From the NCBI GenBank assembly GCA_002320285.1, contig DCKE01000003.1, positions 10,974-62,232 on the forward strand: DNA of 51,259 nt, given 5' to 3'. Both the position numbers and the translations under genes were made by a program. The notes beneath the pieces are model-generated. The model searched no databases. It was not told the origin of the DNA and was given only the letters and a program-made list of their open reading frames with translations. This DNA comes from Flavobacteriaceae bacterium UBA1682. Lineage in GTDB: Bacteria; Bacteroidota; Bacteroidia; Flavobacteriales; Flavobacteriaceae. Shown piece by piece: positions 34,293-42,781 of this stretch (within the stretch, counting starts at the first letter, position 1; each line of letters begins with the position of its first letter).

Positions 34293-37200
34293 ATGTTACC
34301 GATTCAACTGACTATTGAGGGATTGTATTCTTATCAATCCAAGCAAACCATTGATTTTACGACCTTGACCCAGTCGGGCTTGTTTGGGATTTTTGGAGGT
34401 GTAGGTTCTGGTAAATCATCGATATTGGAAGCGATCAGTTTAGCCTTATATGGCGAAACCGAACGCTTAAATAGCCGAGACAGTCGCGGATATAATATGT
34501 TGAATTTAAAATCGGACAAGGTTTATATCGAGTTTGATTTTACCAATTTTGAAGAACGTAAATTCAAATTTACCGTATCGTGGAAACGAAAAAAGAAGTT
34601 TGAAGAAACCACTCCTATAGAACGTTTGGCCTATGAATGGAAAAACGAGGCATGGATTCCAATGGAATCTGCCGATGCCACTTTGGTATTGGGATTGACT
34701 TACGAGAACTTTCGTAGAACCATCATCATTCCACAGGGTAAATTCAAGGAGTTTTTGGAATTAAAAGGAGCCGATCGTTCGAAAATGATGAAGGAGATTT
34801 TTAATTTGGAACGATTTGATTTAAGTCCACAGGTTTCCAATCTCCAACGCGAGAATAATTTTAAAATTGAAAACCTCAAAGGGGTATTATCGGGTTTTGA
34901 ATCGATTTCTTTTGAAAGTGTTCAGCAACAGCAAAACGACCTAACGTCTACACAACAACAATTGACCTTGCTAAAAAACGATTTTGTACAGGTGGAGGCG
35001 GAATGGAAATCCTTACAAGAGGCGCAGCTTAAATTAGAAGCCTTGCGCAAGAGGGAGTTGGAATTGAAGGAATTAGAACAGCAGAAAATAATTATCGACA
35101 AACTCCAAGCTGATATTTTGGAGTTTGAAACTGTTGAAAAGGCTTTTAAAGAACTGATTAATAGAGAAGTTGCTTTAGAGAATGAAGAACAACAGCAAAT
35201 AAAAAGTCAGCAAAATGTAGTAGCTGATAAATTGCAGTTGAGCCGTGAAATCGATGCTCAGAATCAGCAAATACTAAAGTGGCAAACGGCATTTGAACAA
35301 TTGGATAGCCAAAAAGAAAAGGTTGTGGACTTGGGTTATTTAGAAACCCTTAAAGAATTGGAGTTGCGCCTGTTTACTCAACGAGAGGCTCTGGACAAGG
35401 GGGCTGTCTTTGTTGTGGAACAAGAAAGGGTAGAAACGGCTATTAAAAAGCAAATTCAAGAAAGTGAGACAATATTAGAAAACCTAAAATCGGAACGCAT
35501 CGATGCGTCTCAATGGATAGCCATAGGCAATTGGTATCAAACCCAAGTTTTTTTGACAAAACAATTGGAGGATATAGCGAAGAAGCAGATCGAAAATACG
35601 CGCGAATGCGAAAACACCTTAAAAGAATTTGAAGGTTTAAAGGTTGAACCAGCTACTTGGATTACGGTGTATACAGGTAAAACGGATCAATTGCTTCAAC
35701 AAATTACACAGCAAAATCAATTGATAACAGAATGGACTGTAGCAACAGAATTGAGTCGTTATGCCAGTGATTTACAAGATGGTGAGGCTTGCCCTTTATG
35801 CGGATCTTTAGAACATCCTCAAATCAGTCATCAAGCAGATGCTACGGAACAATTGACTTTAGCTCAACGCCTGAAAAGTACATTAGAGAAGGAGCATACA
35901 GAATTGCAAAAACAACAAGTACTACTTCAAAAGGCTTCTTCAATCTACGACTTTTTAATTGTGCAAGCCGAGCGATTAGCAAAGGATAAGAAAGCGTTAG
36001 AAATTCAAATTACCGAACATTTAAGTTCTTTTATTTGGAAGGAGTTTAGTACGGACAATCCCGAATTGTTTGAAAGTAAGAAGCAGCGCGCTAAAGCATT
36101 GGAAGTAGAGCTTCACACCTTAGAGCAGACCATCAAATCGCTTCGTGAAAAACTTGTCATGCAACAAGAACTTACTCAAAAGGCTCATAAAAGAATGGCT
36201 GTTATTGAGATGGAGATCTCGGGTTTAGAAGGGCAATGCAATCAATTAAAGGGACAAATTAAAACGATGGATTTACAGGCTTATGAAACGGTTGATGTGG
36301 AAACTGTTAAGTTGCAGAAAAATGCATTGGCCGCGGAAAATGTTTTGATCGAAAAAAGTTATAAGCTGGCGATGGATAAAATACAAGAGCTCAAGCCGCA
36401 ATTAGCTACCAAGGTCGGAATTTTGGAAACCATAGAAAATCAGCTCCAGTTTATTCGTAAGAACCGCGAGCTTTTAAAAGTAAATATAGAACAAGCCTTA
36501 GAGCGCCTACAGTTTAAAAATAGGGATGAGGTACACCGAATCTTAGCTAAAAACTGGAACCTAGAACAAGAACGCCAACGCATCAATCAATTTCAATTTC
36601 TATTGCAAAACACCAAGCAAATCATAGCAGAATTGCAATTGCAAACAGCCGGATTAAATTTTGATCAGCATTTATTTGAGGCAAAAGAACAACAATACCG
36701 TCAATTGCAAATCGAAGTAGAGCAAGTAGTGGGGAAAGTTAGCGCTTTGGAGCAAGAACTCCTTCGGGTACAATCGGCTTTGGAAAAGAAAAAAGAATTG
36801 ATTGCACAAGCCAATGCTTTGGAACAAAGAGCTTTGAATTTAACCACCATGACCAACTTGTTCAAAGCGAGTGGTTTTGTCAATTATGTATCGAGTATTT
36901 ACCTGCAAAATCTATGCGATATCGCCAATGTGCGTTTTCACCGTCTCACTCGAAATCAATTGAGTTTAAAGTTAAATGAAAACAATGAATTTGAAGTGCT
37001 GGATTATCTGAACAACGGGTATGCGCGCTCGGTAAAAACACTATCGGGAGGACAAGGTTTTCAGGCTTCTTTGTGTTTGGCCTTGGCCTTAGCGGAGAGT
37101 ATTCAATCTTTAAATAAAGCCGATAAAAATTTCTTTTTTATCGATGAAGGTTTTGGTACTCAAGATGCAGAGAGTATCAATACCGTATTTGAAACCTTGC

Positions 37201-37328
37201 AGTATTTGCACAAGGAAAATAGGGTCGTTGGTATTATTTCGCATGTAGAAGAACTTCAAGAGCGTATTCCAAGTTCGATATCAATTTACAAAAATGAGGA
37301 AAAAGGCAGTTATGTAGTGGTTAATTAA
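34293..37328 (+). CDS. sbcC: Exonuclease subunit SbcC (Rad50-like ATPase)
   Basis: This 1011-residue SMC-like ATPase is the partner of SbcD. It has an N-terminal Walker A (GGVGSGKSSILEA, residues about 36-48) and long coiled-coil arms rich in Gln, Glu, Leu and Lys. The zinc hook CPLC at 500-503 sits in the middle for dimer joining. The C-terminal ABC signature is KTLSGGQGFQASLCLALALAES and Walker B is FFFIDEGFGTQD. All parts needed for function are intact. Confidence 0.97.
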   Translation: MLPIQLTIEGLYSYQSKQTIDFTTLTQSGLFGIFGGVGSGKSSILEAISLALYGETERLNSRDSRGYNMLNLKSDKVYIEFDFTNFEERKFKFTVSWKRKKKFEETTPIERLAYEWKNEAWIPMESADATLVLGLTYENFRRTIIIPQGKFKEFLELKGADRSKMMKEIFNLERFDLSPQVSNLQRENNFKIENLKGVLSGFESISFESVQQQQNDLTSTQQQLTLLKNDFVQVEAEWKSLQEAQLKLEALRKRELELKELEQQKIIIDKLQADILEFETVEKAFKELINREVALENEEQQQIKSQQNVVADKLQLSREIDAQNQQILKWQTAFEQLDSQKEKVVDLGYLETLKELELRLFTQREALDKGAVFVVEQERVETAIKKQIQESETILENLKSERIDASQWIAIGNWYQTQVFLTKQLEDIAKKQIENTRECENTLKEFEGLKVEPATWITVYTGKTDQLLQQITQQNQLITEWTVATELSRYASDLQDGEACPLCGSLEHPQISHQADATEQLTLAQRLKSTLEKEHTELQKQQVLLQKASSIYDFLIVQAERLAKDKKALEIQITEHLSSFIWKEFSTDNPELFESKKQRAKALEVELHTLEQTIKSLREKLVMQQELTQKAHKRMAVIEMEISGLEGQCNQLKGQIKTMDLQAYETVDVETVKLQKNALAAENVLIEKSYKLAMDKIQELKPQLATKVGILETIENQLQFIRKNRELLKVNIEQALERLQFKNRDEVHRILAKNWNLEQERQRINQFQFLLQNTKQIIAELQLQTAGLNFDQHLFEAKEQQYRQLQIEVEQVVGKVSALEQELLRVQSALEKKKELIAQANALEQRALNLTTMTNLFKASGFVNYVSSIYLQNLCDIANVRFHRLTRNQLSLKLNENNEFEVLDYLNNGYARSVKTLSGGQGFQASLCLALALAESIQSLNKADKNFFFIDEGFGTQDAESINTVFETLQYLHKENRVVGIISHVEELQERIPSSISIYKNEEKGSYVVVN

Positions 37329-37347
37329 CGAATTTTAATTTACCAAA

Positions 37348-38079
37348 CTAAACGTGTAAGCGTTCTCGAATCATGTCTAGACTTTTCTCCAGTATTTTGT
37401 AATCGTAGAATAATAAAATCAAAAGCAATAGTATTGGAATCAGCAGCACTTGATGGTGCGCGTATCCGATTAAAAAAGCGCATAAAATAGCACCCGCTGC
37501 AAAAGAAAAGATAATCGATATGGTCAGTTGGATTTTTCGAATTTTAGACTGTCGTTCGCCCTTCTTTCGCATGATAATTTCCCCGAGTCCTATTCCAAAA
37601 TCGGTTACCATACCTGTTAAGTGGGTGGTTCGTACTACATTTCCGCTAACCATCGATACAATCCCATTTTGCAATCCCATTGCCGTGAACAGCAATAAGA
37701 TTTCAAGGTCGATGATTTCATCGAGCTTGTAATTTTTCTGTAGATAAAGGCAACTTGTTAGAAAACCAATCTCTAATATTATGGGCAATACATAAGAAAA
37801 TTTGATTCGCGTTCCGGTGAAAAGATTCGTACAAAGCGAAGCGATAAAAGAACCCAAAGCAAAACAACCTATCCAGCTGATTATTTTTAAGAGTTGAGAA
37901 TTCGGAGATTGGTTTTCTATAGCGATGGCCAATTCACCTACATGCCCGGTTAGGTTTGTAGTAAAGGTTGCCAATTCAGAAAATCCAAATACATTGATAA
38001 TCCCGGCAACAAAAGCAAAAAAGACAGCTAATAATAAGTTGTGTTTAAACGTTCGATTGTCTCCTGTAGAACTAAGCAT
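37348..38079 (-). CDS. DUF1275 (YoaK) family membrane protein
   Basis: This 243-residue integral membrane protein has six or so hydrophobic helices. Segments FVAGIINVFGFSELATFTTNLTGHVGELAIAIE and GLQNGIVSMVSGNVVRTTHLTGMVTDFGIGLGE fit DUF1275, with repeated N/T-xx-TGxxxxxG patterns. Function is unknown. It is convergent with sbcC, with 19 bases between and no obvious terminator. Confidence 0.85.
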   Translation of the reverse strand: MLSSTGDNRTFKHNLLLAVFFAFVAGIINVFGFSELATFTTNLTGHVGELAIAIENQSPNSQLLKIISWIGCFALGSFIASLCTNLFTGTRIKFSYVLPIILEIGFLTSCLYLQKNYKLDEIIDLEILLLFTAMGLQNGIVSMVSGNVVRTTHLTGMVTDFGIGLGEIIMRKKGERQSKIRKIQLTISIIFSFAAGAILCAFLIGYAHHQVLLIPILLLLILLFYDYKILEKSLDMIRERLHV

Positions 38080-38139
38080 GGGTTAGAAATGATTGATTTT
38101 ATAGTAAAGATACTATAAGACCAACAAATAAAAAATAAT

Positions 38140-38663
38140 CTAGTCCGCGTTTTGATCCAGTAGCAAATCACTATAAGAGCGATCGATAAGGTTTTCTGTT
38201 TGCAATTTAAAAGTGTGAAAATAGAAATCACATTGTTCTTTTAAACTTTTCATGCTATGGTTTTGTCCTTCATTCATTGCTCTACTTCCACGAAAGTGCC
38301 AAGTTGCTGTACGATATCCAAGTGGAAGCGCACATTGTCGATGGCGTAAATCGTTCTTACTTTATCTACAATGACCTTTACTCCGAGCTGTGCGGTCAAT
38401 ATATCTTTTAAAGCGACATTCGGTATATGTTGATAATAAATAATATCAGATTCTTTAGCGGTATCGGTATTCGCGCGATCATAGTGAATAAGGCTGTGAT
38501 TTTCACCAGCTTCTCGCAGCTTTAACCTTGCTGTTGAAGTGTTGAAATAGGTGTCTATTTGATGTTGGGTCTCTACAAAAGTTGCTTGGATGCTTAAAAG
38601 CAACGCTTCTATTATTTCAAGATTTTCGACGCGAGCTTTAAACTCTACATTTTGAATGTGCAT
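38140..38663 (-). pseudogene. CYTH-domain protein gene split by a frameshift
   Basis: The first frame (start 38663) gives 129 residues with the CYTH start NVEFKARVENLE, KLREAG and ending LGTFVEVEQ, then stops at 38274. CYTH proteins normally continue after FVEVEA with a helix and an SYSDLL end. Exactly that continuation is found one frame over (38277 down to 38140: MKSLKEQCDFYFHTFKLQ, ENLIDRSYSDLLLDQ). Adding one G at the junction (GAG-GCA-ATG) would restore VEVEAMNEGQ and a 174-residue protein of normal length. CYTH enzymes act on triphosphates (thiamine triphosphatase, class IV adenylate cyclase). It could be a recent mutation, a sequencing error, or a two-part gene via the ATGA overlap. 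Confidence 0.85.
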
Positions 38664-38701
38664 ACAGGCTGTTTTAATAGATCAAGTTAGTAGTGATTGT
38701 G

Positions 38702-39349
38702 TTAGTAATAATTTTTCCCTAGAACAATCTTCTCTCTACCGTTTGCCATACGCCATTGATTGGTGTCACGTAAAGAATAGGCGCAACCGCAATACTCTTG
38801 CATATAGAATTTTTCCTGTTTGCTGATATCAAGCATTCGACCTGCACCGCCTTTTTTACGCCAATTAAAGGTCCAATAGGTAATATCTGGATAATGGCTT
38901 GCTGCCAAACATCCGGATTTATTGATTTGCTCCATGTTTTTCCAACGAGAGATACCCAAAGAGCTGCTGATCACGTCAAAACCGTTTTCAAAAGCGTACA
39001 AAGCCGTACGTTCAAAACGCATATCAAAACACATCGTACAACGAATTCCCTTTTCAGGTTCCTGTTCCATCCCCTTAGCACGTGCGTACCAATCCTCTAC
39101 ATCATAATCTCCGTCGATGAAGGGAATATTGTGCTTAACGGCAAAACGAATGTTTTCCTCTTTGCGCAAATCGTACTCCTTTTTTGGATGTATGTTGGGA
39201 TTGTAAAAATAAATAGTAAAATCGATATCGGAGGCAACCAATGCTTCCATTACTTCACCAGCACAAGGAGCACAGCAAGAATGTAACAATAATTTTTTTC
39301 CATTTTCCGGTAAGACCAAGGTCTCTCTAATCAACTCTTTATTTTCCAT
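38702..39349 (-). CDS. queH: Epoxyqueuosine reductase QueH
   Basis: This 215-residue cytoplasmic protein (DUF208) performs the last step of queuosine synthesis in tRNA, reducing epoxyqueuosine. Clustered cysteines for the Fe-S and metal sites are in LLHSCCAPCAG, RCTMCFDMR and QEYCGCAYS. The segments YFYNPNIHPKKEYDLR and SSSLGISRWKNMEQINKSG are typical. A TTG at 39385 would add 12 residues but has no family support; ATG 39349 is chosen. The frameshifted CYTH gene is 38 bases downstream on the same strand. Confidence 0.94.
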   Translation of the reverse strand: MENKELIRETLVLPENGKKLLLHSCCAPCAGEVMEALVASDIDFTIYFYNPNIHPKKEYDLRKEENIRFAVKHNIPFIDGDYDVEDWYARAKGMEQEPEKGIRCTMCFDMRFERTALYAFENGFDVISSSLGISRWKNMEQINKSGCLAASHYPDITYWTFNWRKKGGAGRMLDISKQEKFYMQEYCGCAYSLRDTNQWRMANGREKIVLGKNYY

Positions 39350-39535
39350 TTTTGGGGAGGTATTTACAACTGCAATTTTAATCAAAATAGCTCGAATATG
39401 AAAATTTAATAGCCCGAGTTATTTTTAAAATGGTGCTACACCATCATTTGCTGCCTAGGATCCTACTGTTTTTGATAAATTAACTGCAATTGAAGCTTAA
39501 AACAGCATGGATTTTTATTTATTGTTTATTCAAAC

Positions 39536-39543
39536 TATCTTTG
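39536..39543 (+). promoter_or_regulatory. -7 box for the PhnA-type gene
   Basis: TATCTTTG followed by C fits TAnnTTTG and lies 40 bases before the ATG at 39584. Confidence 0.5.
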
Positions 39544-39583
39544 CGCTTTTAATACAAGTCGAATCAATAATAACAGCCAAAAT

Positions 39584-40165
39584 ATGAAAATCGAAAAGCA
39601 ATTGCAGGAAAGAAGCGGAAATCAATGCGAATTATGTGCCGCAACAGGAGACTTACAGATTTATGAAGTACCACCTACTTCGGGTAACGTTACAGATAGA
39701 GAAATTTATATTTGTAATACCTGTACCGCACAGATTGAAAAAAGGGAAGAACTCGACGCAAAACATTGGAATTGCTTAACGTCTTCTATGTGGAGTGAAG
39801 TTCCCGCAGTACAGGTTGTAGCGTGGCGAATGTTAAACCGTTTTAGAAATGAAAGCTGGGCAGCTGATCTTTTGGAAATGATGTATTTAGATGAAGACAT
39901 GATGATTTGGGCTAAAGCAACGGGTGATCACGAAGGAGATGCTGGAGTGGATTTACACAAAGACTGCAACGGTAATATTTTAGTTGGAGGAGACACCGTA
40001 ACCTTAATTAAGGATTTGGATGTAAAAGGTTCAACGCTAAACGCCAAAATTGGAACTGCAGTGCGCAACATCCGTTTGGTACACGACAATACAGAACAAA
40101 TCGAAGGAAAGGTTGATGGACAAACCATCGTGATCCTTACTAAATTCGTCAAAAAGCAGTCGTAA
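39584..40165 (+). CDS. PhnA-type zinc-ribbon protein
   Basis: This 193-residue soluble protein has an N-terminal zinc ribbon with C15-x2-C18 (CELC) and C44-x2-C47 (CNTC). A C-terminal PhnA/YjdM domain has DCNGNILVGGDTVTLIKDLDVKGS, AKIGTAVRNIRL and IEGKVDGQTIVILTKFVKK. Despite the historic name, PhnA is not established as an alkylphosphonate enzyme, and no phn genes are nearby. A bidirectional terminator follows. Confidence 0.9.
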   Translation: MKIEKQLQERSGNQCELCAATGDLQIYEVPPTSGNVTDREIYICNTCTAQIEKREELDAKHWNCLTSSMWSEVPAVQVVAWRMLNRFRNESWAADLLEMMYLDEDMMIWAKATGDHEGDAGVDLHKDCNGNILVGGDTVTLIKDLDVKGSTLNAKIGTAVRNIRLVHDNTEQIEGKVDGQTIVILTKFVKKQS

Positions 40166-40195
40166 TTATAATACTGTTATCATTTTGAATACATA

Positions 40196-40231
40196 AATAA
40201 AGCCTTTTTCTACTGTGAAAAAGGCTTTATT
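40196..40231. terminator. Bidirectional terminator between PhnA-type and SRPBCC genes
   Basis: A perfect 15-bp stem AATAAAGCCTTTTTC with its complement has a TACTGT loop, between convergent genes. Short A/T runs flank it on both sides. Confidence 0.9.
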
Positions 40232-40234
40232 ATT

Positions 40235-40648
40235 TTAAGACTCTGCTTGAATTTTTAGCTGTTGATTCATCGCTTCAAAACCGGCTTTGGTGTTTTTTTC
40301 TAAATTGCTTTTAAACAGGGGAACCAATATACCAGAAAATGCTTCACTGTGTGTAAAAAGCGTATCTCCATCGGGCAATTGCTCTAGCAGAAAACGATGT
40401 TCTCCGTCAAACACACCTTTAAAAAGGAGTTGCCCCAACCATTTTAATTCTTTGTTTTCTTCGAAAACTAAAACTCGGGGGCTAAATTTCATATCGGGTA
40501 ATGCAATTTTTATGCGATTTCCAACGGCCATTTTTCCTTCTATGGATTTGATAAACGGATTCCACTGTGGGTAACGTTCGAAATCGGTCAGGATTTTCCA
40601 GACTTTTTCAGGAGTCGCATGGATCGTAATTTGAGTTTCTATTTTCAT
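40235..40648 (-). CDS. SRPBCC (START-like) domain protein
   Basis: This 137-residue protein is a single SRPBCC hydrophobic-pocket domain. It starts KIETQITIHATPEKVWKILTDFERYPQWNPFIKSIEG and later has LLFKGVFDGEHRFLLEQLPDG and a C-terminal helix ending GFEAMNQQLKIQAES. Such proteins bind lipids or polyketide-like ligands or act as cyclases; no ligand can be named. It is the last of a minus-strand group of four small genes. Confidence 0.87.
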   Translation of the reverse strand: MKIETQITIHATPEKVWKILTDFERYPQWNPFIKSIEGKMAVGNRIKIALPDMKFSPRVLVFEENKELKWLGQLLFKGVFDGEHRFLLEQLPDGDTLFTHSEAFSGILVPLFKSNLEKNTKAGFEAMNQQLKIQAES

Positions 40649-40715
40649 AATCGATTTAGTATCGTTAATTTATCAGGTTAATCGATCTTGTATGGGCAGA
40701 ATTTTACGAATTGAG

Positions 40716-41207
40716 TTATAATAAATGTGTTGCTATAACGGCACAAGCTTCAGCATCGGCTAAGGCGTGATGGTGATTTTTTAAATCATAACCAAAGTAC
40801 TGGGCAACCGTGCCCAATTGATGATTGTGCAGTTGAGGTAGTTTTTGCCTGGCTGTTTTCAGTGTACAATAAAATTCAAAGTTCGGGTAATCCACTTCAA
40901 ATGAAGCGTAAATGGCTTTTAAACAGCTCGAATCAAATGAACTCTTGTGAGCGACAAAAGGCAGGTTTTTAGTCTTGGCTAATAACTGTGCCCATACGTC
41001 GAAAAATAGCGGAGATTGTATGGTATCCTGAAAAGTTAAACCGTGTACGTTGGTCGTAAAGGACGTGTAAAAATTCGGTTCTGGTTTTATAAGACTATAC
41101 AGCCGATCAGTGATGATATTATTCTCAACTATTACAAGCCCAAGGCTACAAATACTGCTTCTTTTAGCATTGGCAGTTTCAAAGTCTATGGCGACAAAAT
41201 CGGTCAT
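40716..41207 (-). CDS. DnaQ-like 3'-5' exonuclease (DEDDh)
   Basis: This 163-residue exonuclease has the three acidic motifs and the histidine: FVAIDFETAN (Exo I, D and E), FVAHKSSFDSS (Exo II) and HHALADAEACA (Exo III, H and D). The segment NVHGLTFQD is also typical. The protein consists of the exonuclease domain only and ends soon after Exo III. It may be a proofreading subunit-like or repair/RNA exonuclease. Confidence 0.88.
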   Translation of the reverse strand: MTDFVAIDFETANAKRSSICSLGLVIVENNIITDRLYSLIKPEPNFYTSFTTNVHGLTFQDTIQSPLFFDVWAQLLAKTKNLPFVAHKSSFDSSCLKAIYASFEVDYPNFEFYCTLKTARQKLPQLHNHQLGTVAQYFGYDLKNHHHALADAEACAVIATHLL

Positions 41208-41259
41208 TTTTATAGGGTATATCTGATTAATAGTTTATGTATTCAAGCTTGTTGTGAAA

Positions 41260-41730
41260 TTATTTTTTCGTTTGATTCGCCGGCAATTCCATACGATATA
41301 AATCAAAACCTTTCGCCCAATAATCGCGTACAACTTCAAGTAGTTCAAATCCCATCTTTTGATAAAACACATAAGCTACTTGTGAGGTTCGAACGCTGAT
41401 GGTTTGAACGTGGTCGAGTTGTTTCAGCAGTTCAATTCTATATTGAGTTAATTGGCTCCCCAATGCCTTGCCTTGATATTCGGGATGAAAAAAGTCCCAG
41501 CTGATTCTCCCTACGGTTTGGTCTTCTGAAAAGTTAATACCACCTGCACCTACAATTTGCCCTTGCAGTTCCACTACAAAATACCGTTCGCTATGATGGT
41601 TTAAATAATCAATTAGTTCATCGCGTTCATCAGCTGAAAAACATTGAGGTGTATTGAGATCAAATAATACCAATAATTCGGGCTGATCGCTGGGGTGGTA
41701 CGGACGGATTATACTAGGCTTGGGCATCAT
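41260..41730 (-). CDS. GNAT-family N-acetyltransferase
   Basis: This 156-residue acyltransferase begins IIRPYHPSDQPELLVLF. The acetyl-CoA-binding region is HPEYQGKALGSQLTQYRIELLKQ (a Q-x-x-G-x-G/A-like loop) and a C-terminal strand pair VAYFVFYQKMGFELL-like follows. Substrate is unknown. It starts six bases after the HutD-like gene, so the two are probably co-transcribed. Confidence 0.88.
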   Translation of the reverse strand: MMPKPSIIRPYHPSDQPELLVLFDLNTPQCFSADERDELIDYLNHHSERYFVVELQGQIVGAGGINFSEDQTVGRISWDFFHPEYQGKALGSQLTQYRIELLKQLDHVQTISVRTSQVAYVFYQKMGFELLEVVRDYWAKGFDLYRMELPANQTKK

Positions 41731-41736
41731 AAGCGA

Positions 41737-42294
41737 TTAAATAGTTAGCGTCATAAAAATCAAAGAAGTGTCAAAGTTCAAACGAAGTGTAGTTTTTTCT
41801 GGATTTTCAATCACGATACAGCTCGATTTTTCTAGGTTGTAAATTTGCTCTTGAATGGCAATTTCAACTGCTTCTAAAGCAAATAATAGGATAAAAGGGT
41901 TGTTGCTCTGTTGGGATTGTTTGGTAATCTCGAGATGATGCTGTTTGATAGACTTATGAATCATCCAGTTAAAATCGGTACCCAATGAGGTTGAAACTAC
42001 GGTGTCATTGGAGTCAAATAAAAAGATTTGTTGTTTCTCAAAGTGTTGTGCTGATTCGTTTATGGTTACATCTAGGGCATTGTCTAACATCGACAGATAT
42101 CGGGTATATCCTTGAAATTGTGTAAAAACCGACGGACTTTGTTCTATGGTTGCGCTACTAATCCGAAATAGAAAATCTTTTTCCGCATAGCTACTATTGG
42201 CAGGATAAAGGTAATATTGATAGGTACTTCCACCGGCCCACAAATTGGGTTTGAGTTGTTCTAAGGATATAGTATGTATTTTCACGTCAAGCAT
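41737..42294 (-). CDS. HutD/Ves family cupin-like protein
   Basis: This 185-residue protein has the family motif WAGGSTYQYYLYP followed by DFLFRISSATIEQSPSVFTQFQGYTRYLSML, diagnostic of HutD/Ves, a two-domain cupin-like fold. HutD is linked to histidine utilisation in some bacteria and Ves to cold growth in E. coli; neither context is present here. A TATCTTTG box lies upstream. Confidence 0.88.
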   Translation of the reverse strand: MLDVKIHTISLEQLKPNLWAGGSTYQYYLYPANSSYAEKDFLFRISSATIEQSPSVFTQFQGYTRYLSMLDNALDVTINESAQHFEKQQIFLFDSNDTVVSTSLGTDFNWMIHKSIKQHHLEITKQSQQSNNPFILLFALEAVEIAIQEQIYNLEKSSCIVIENPEKTTLRLNFDTSLIFMTLTI

Positions 42295-42313
42295 TGGGAA
42301 TTAAAATCGTTAT

Positions 42314-42321
42314 CAAAGATA
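42314..42321 (-). promoter_or_regulatory. -7 box for the HutD-GNAT unit
   Basis: TATCTTTG on the minus strand lies 19 bases before the HutD-like start. Confidence 0.5.
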
Positions 42322-42327
42322 AATAAA

Positions 42328-42360
42328 TTGTTTTATTGTTTTCTTTTGTCCCTAAATTTG
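42328..42360 (+). promoter_or_regulatory. Promoter of the YCII-sigma factor pair
   Basis: A TTG (42328-42330) and the -7 box TAAATTTG (42353-42360) are 22 bases apart, within the Bacteroidota range. The leader to ATG 42425 is about 58 bases. Confidence 0.5.
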
Positions 42361-42424
42361 AAAGTCGATTGTCATTCAATAAATAGACATTAATAGTTTA
42401 TCTTAACTTAAAAAAAAACGACTT

Positions 42425-42781
42425 ATGAAAGAATTTTTATTGTTAATCCGCGAGCATGCCGACTACGGCAGTCATTCCCTTCAAGAAATGCAAGAAGAGA
42501 TTGAAGAACATTTGAATTGGGTAGAAAAATTGATAGAAGAAGGGCGCTTTAAAGGTGGAAATCCTTTGGATGCAGCGGGAGTATCCATAAAGGGTAAAGA
42601 CAGAGTTCAAACCGACGGACCATTTGTGGAAAGTAAGGAGTGTATTAGTGGGTTTTATTTCTTGTTAGCCGATTCATTAGAAGAAGCTACAGAGATAGGA
42701 AAGGGATGTCCGGCCTTGGATTTTGGAGCGACCATTGAAATTAGAGAAGTATTTCAAACCGAAGATGAATCAGACGAATAA
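42425..42781 (+). CDS. YCII-related (DGPF domain) protein
   Basis: This 118-residue protein has the signature DGPF at 64-67 (TDGPFVESKE) followed by GFYFLLADSLEEATEIGKGCPALDFGATIEIRE, typical of DGPF/YCII proteins with a ferredoxin-like dimeric alpha-beta barrel. Such genes are regularly encoded next to ECF42 sigma factors. Its last 17 bases overlap the start of the sigma factor gene, so translation is likely coupled. Its biochemical role is unknown. Confidence 0.9.
   Translation: MKEFLLLIREHADYGSHSLQEMQEEIEEHLNWVEKLIEEGRFKGGNPLDAAGVSIKGKDRVQTDGPFVESKECISGFYFLLADSLEEATEIGKGCPALDFGATIEIREVFQTEDESDE

Noticed and set aside
38028..38231. Open frame of 67 codons on the minus strand after the CYTH region
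   Set aside because: It is out of frame with the CYTH C-terminal segment, which explains the same DNA much better.
38798..39286. Open frame of 162 codons on the plus strand
   Set aside because: It is antisense to queH, whose cysteine motifs are intact; composition looks like a shadow frame.
41043..41399. Open frame of 118 codons on the plus strand
   Set aside because: It is antisense to the exonuclease and acetyltransferase genes and spans their intergenic gap; nothing family-like in it.
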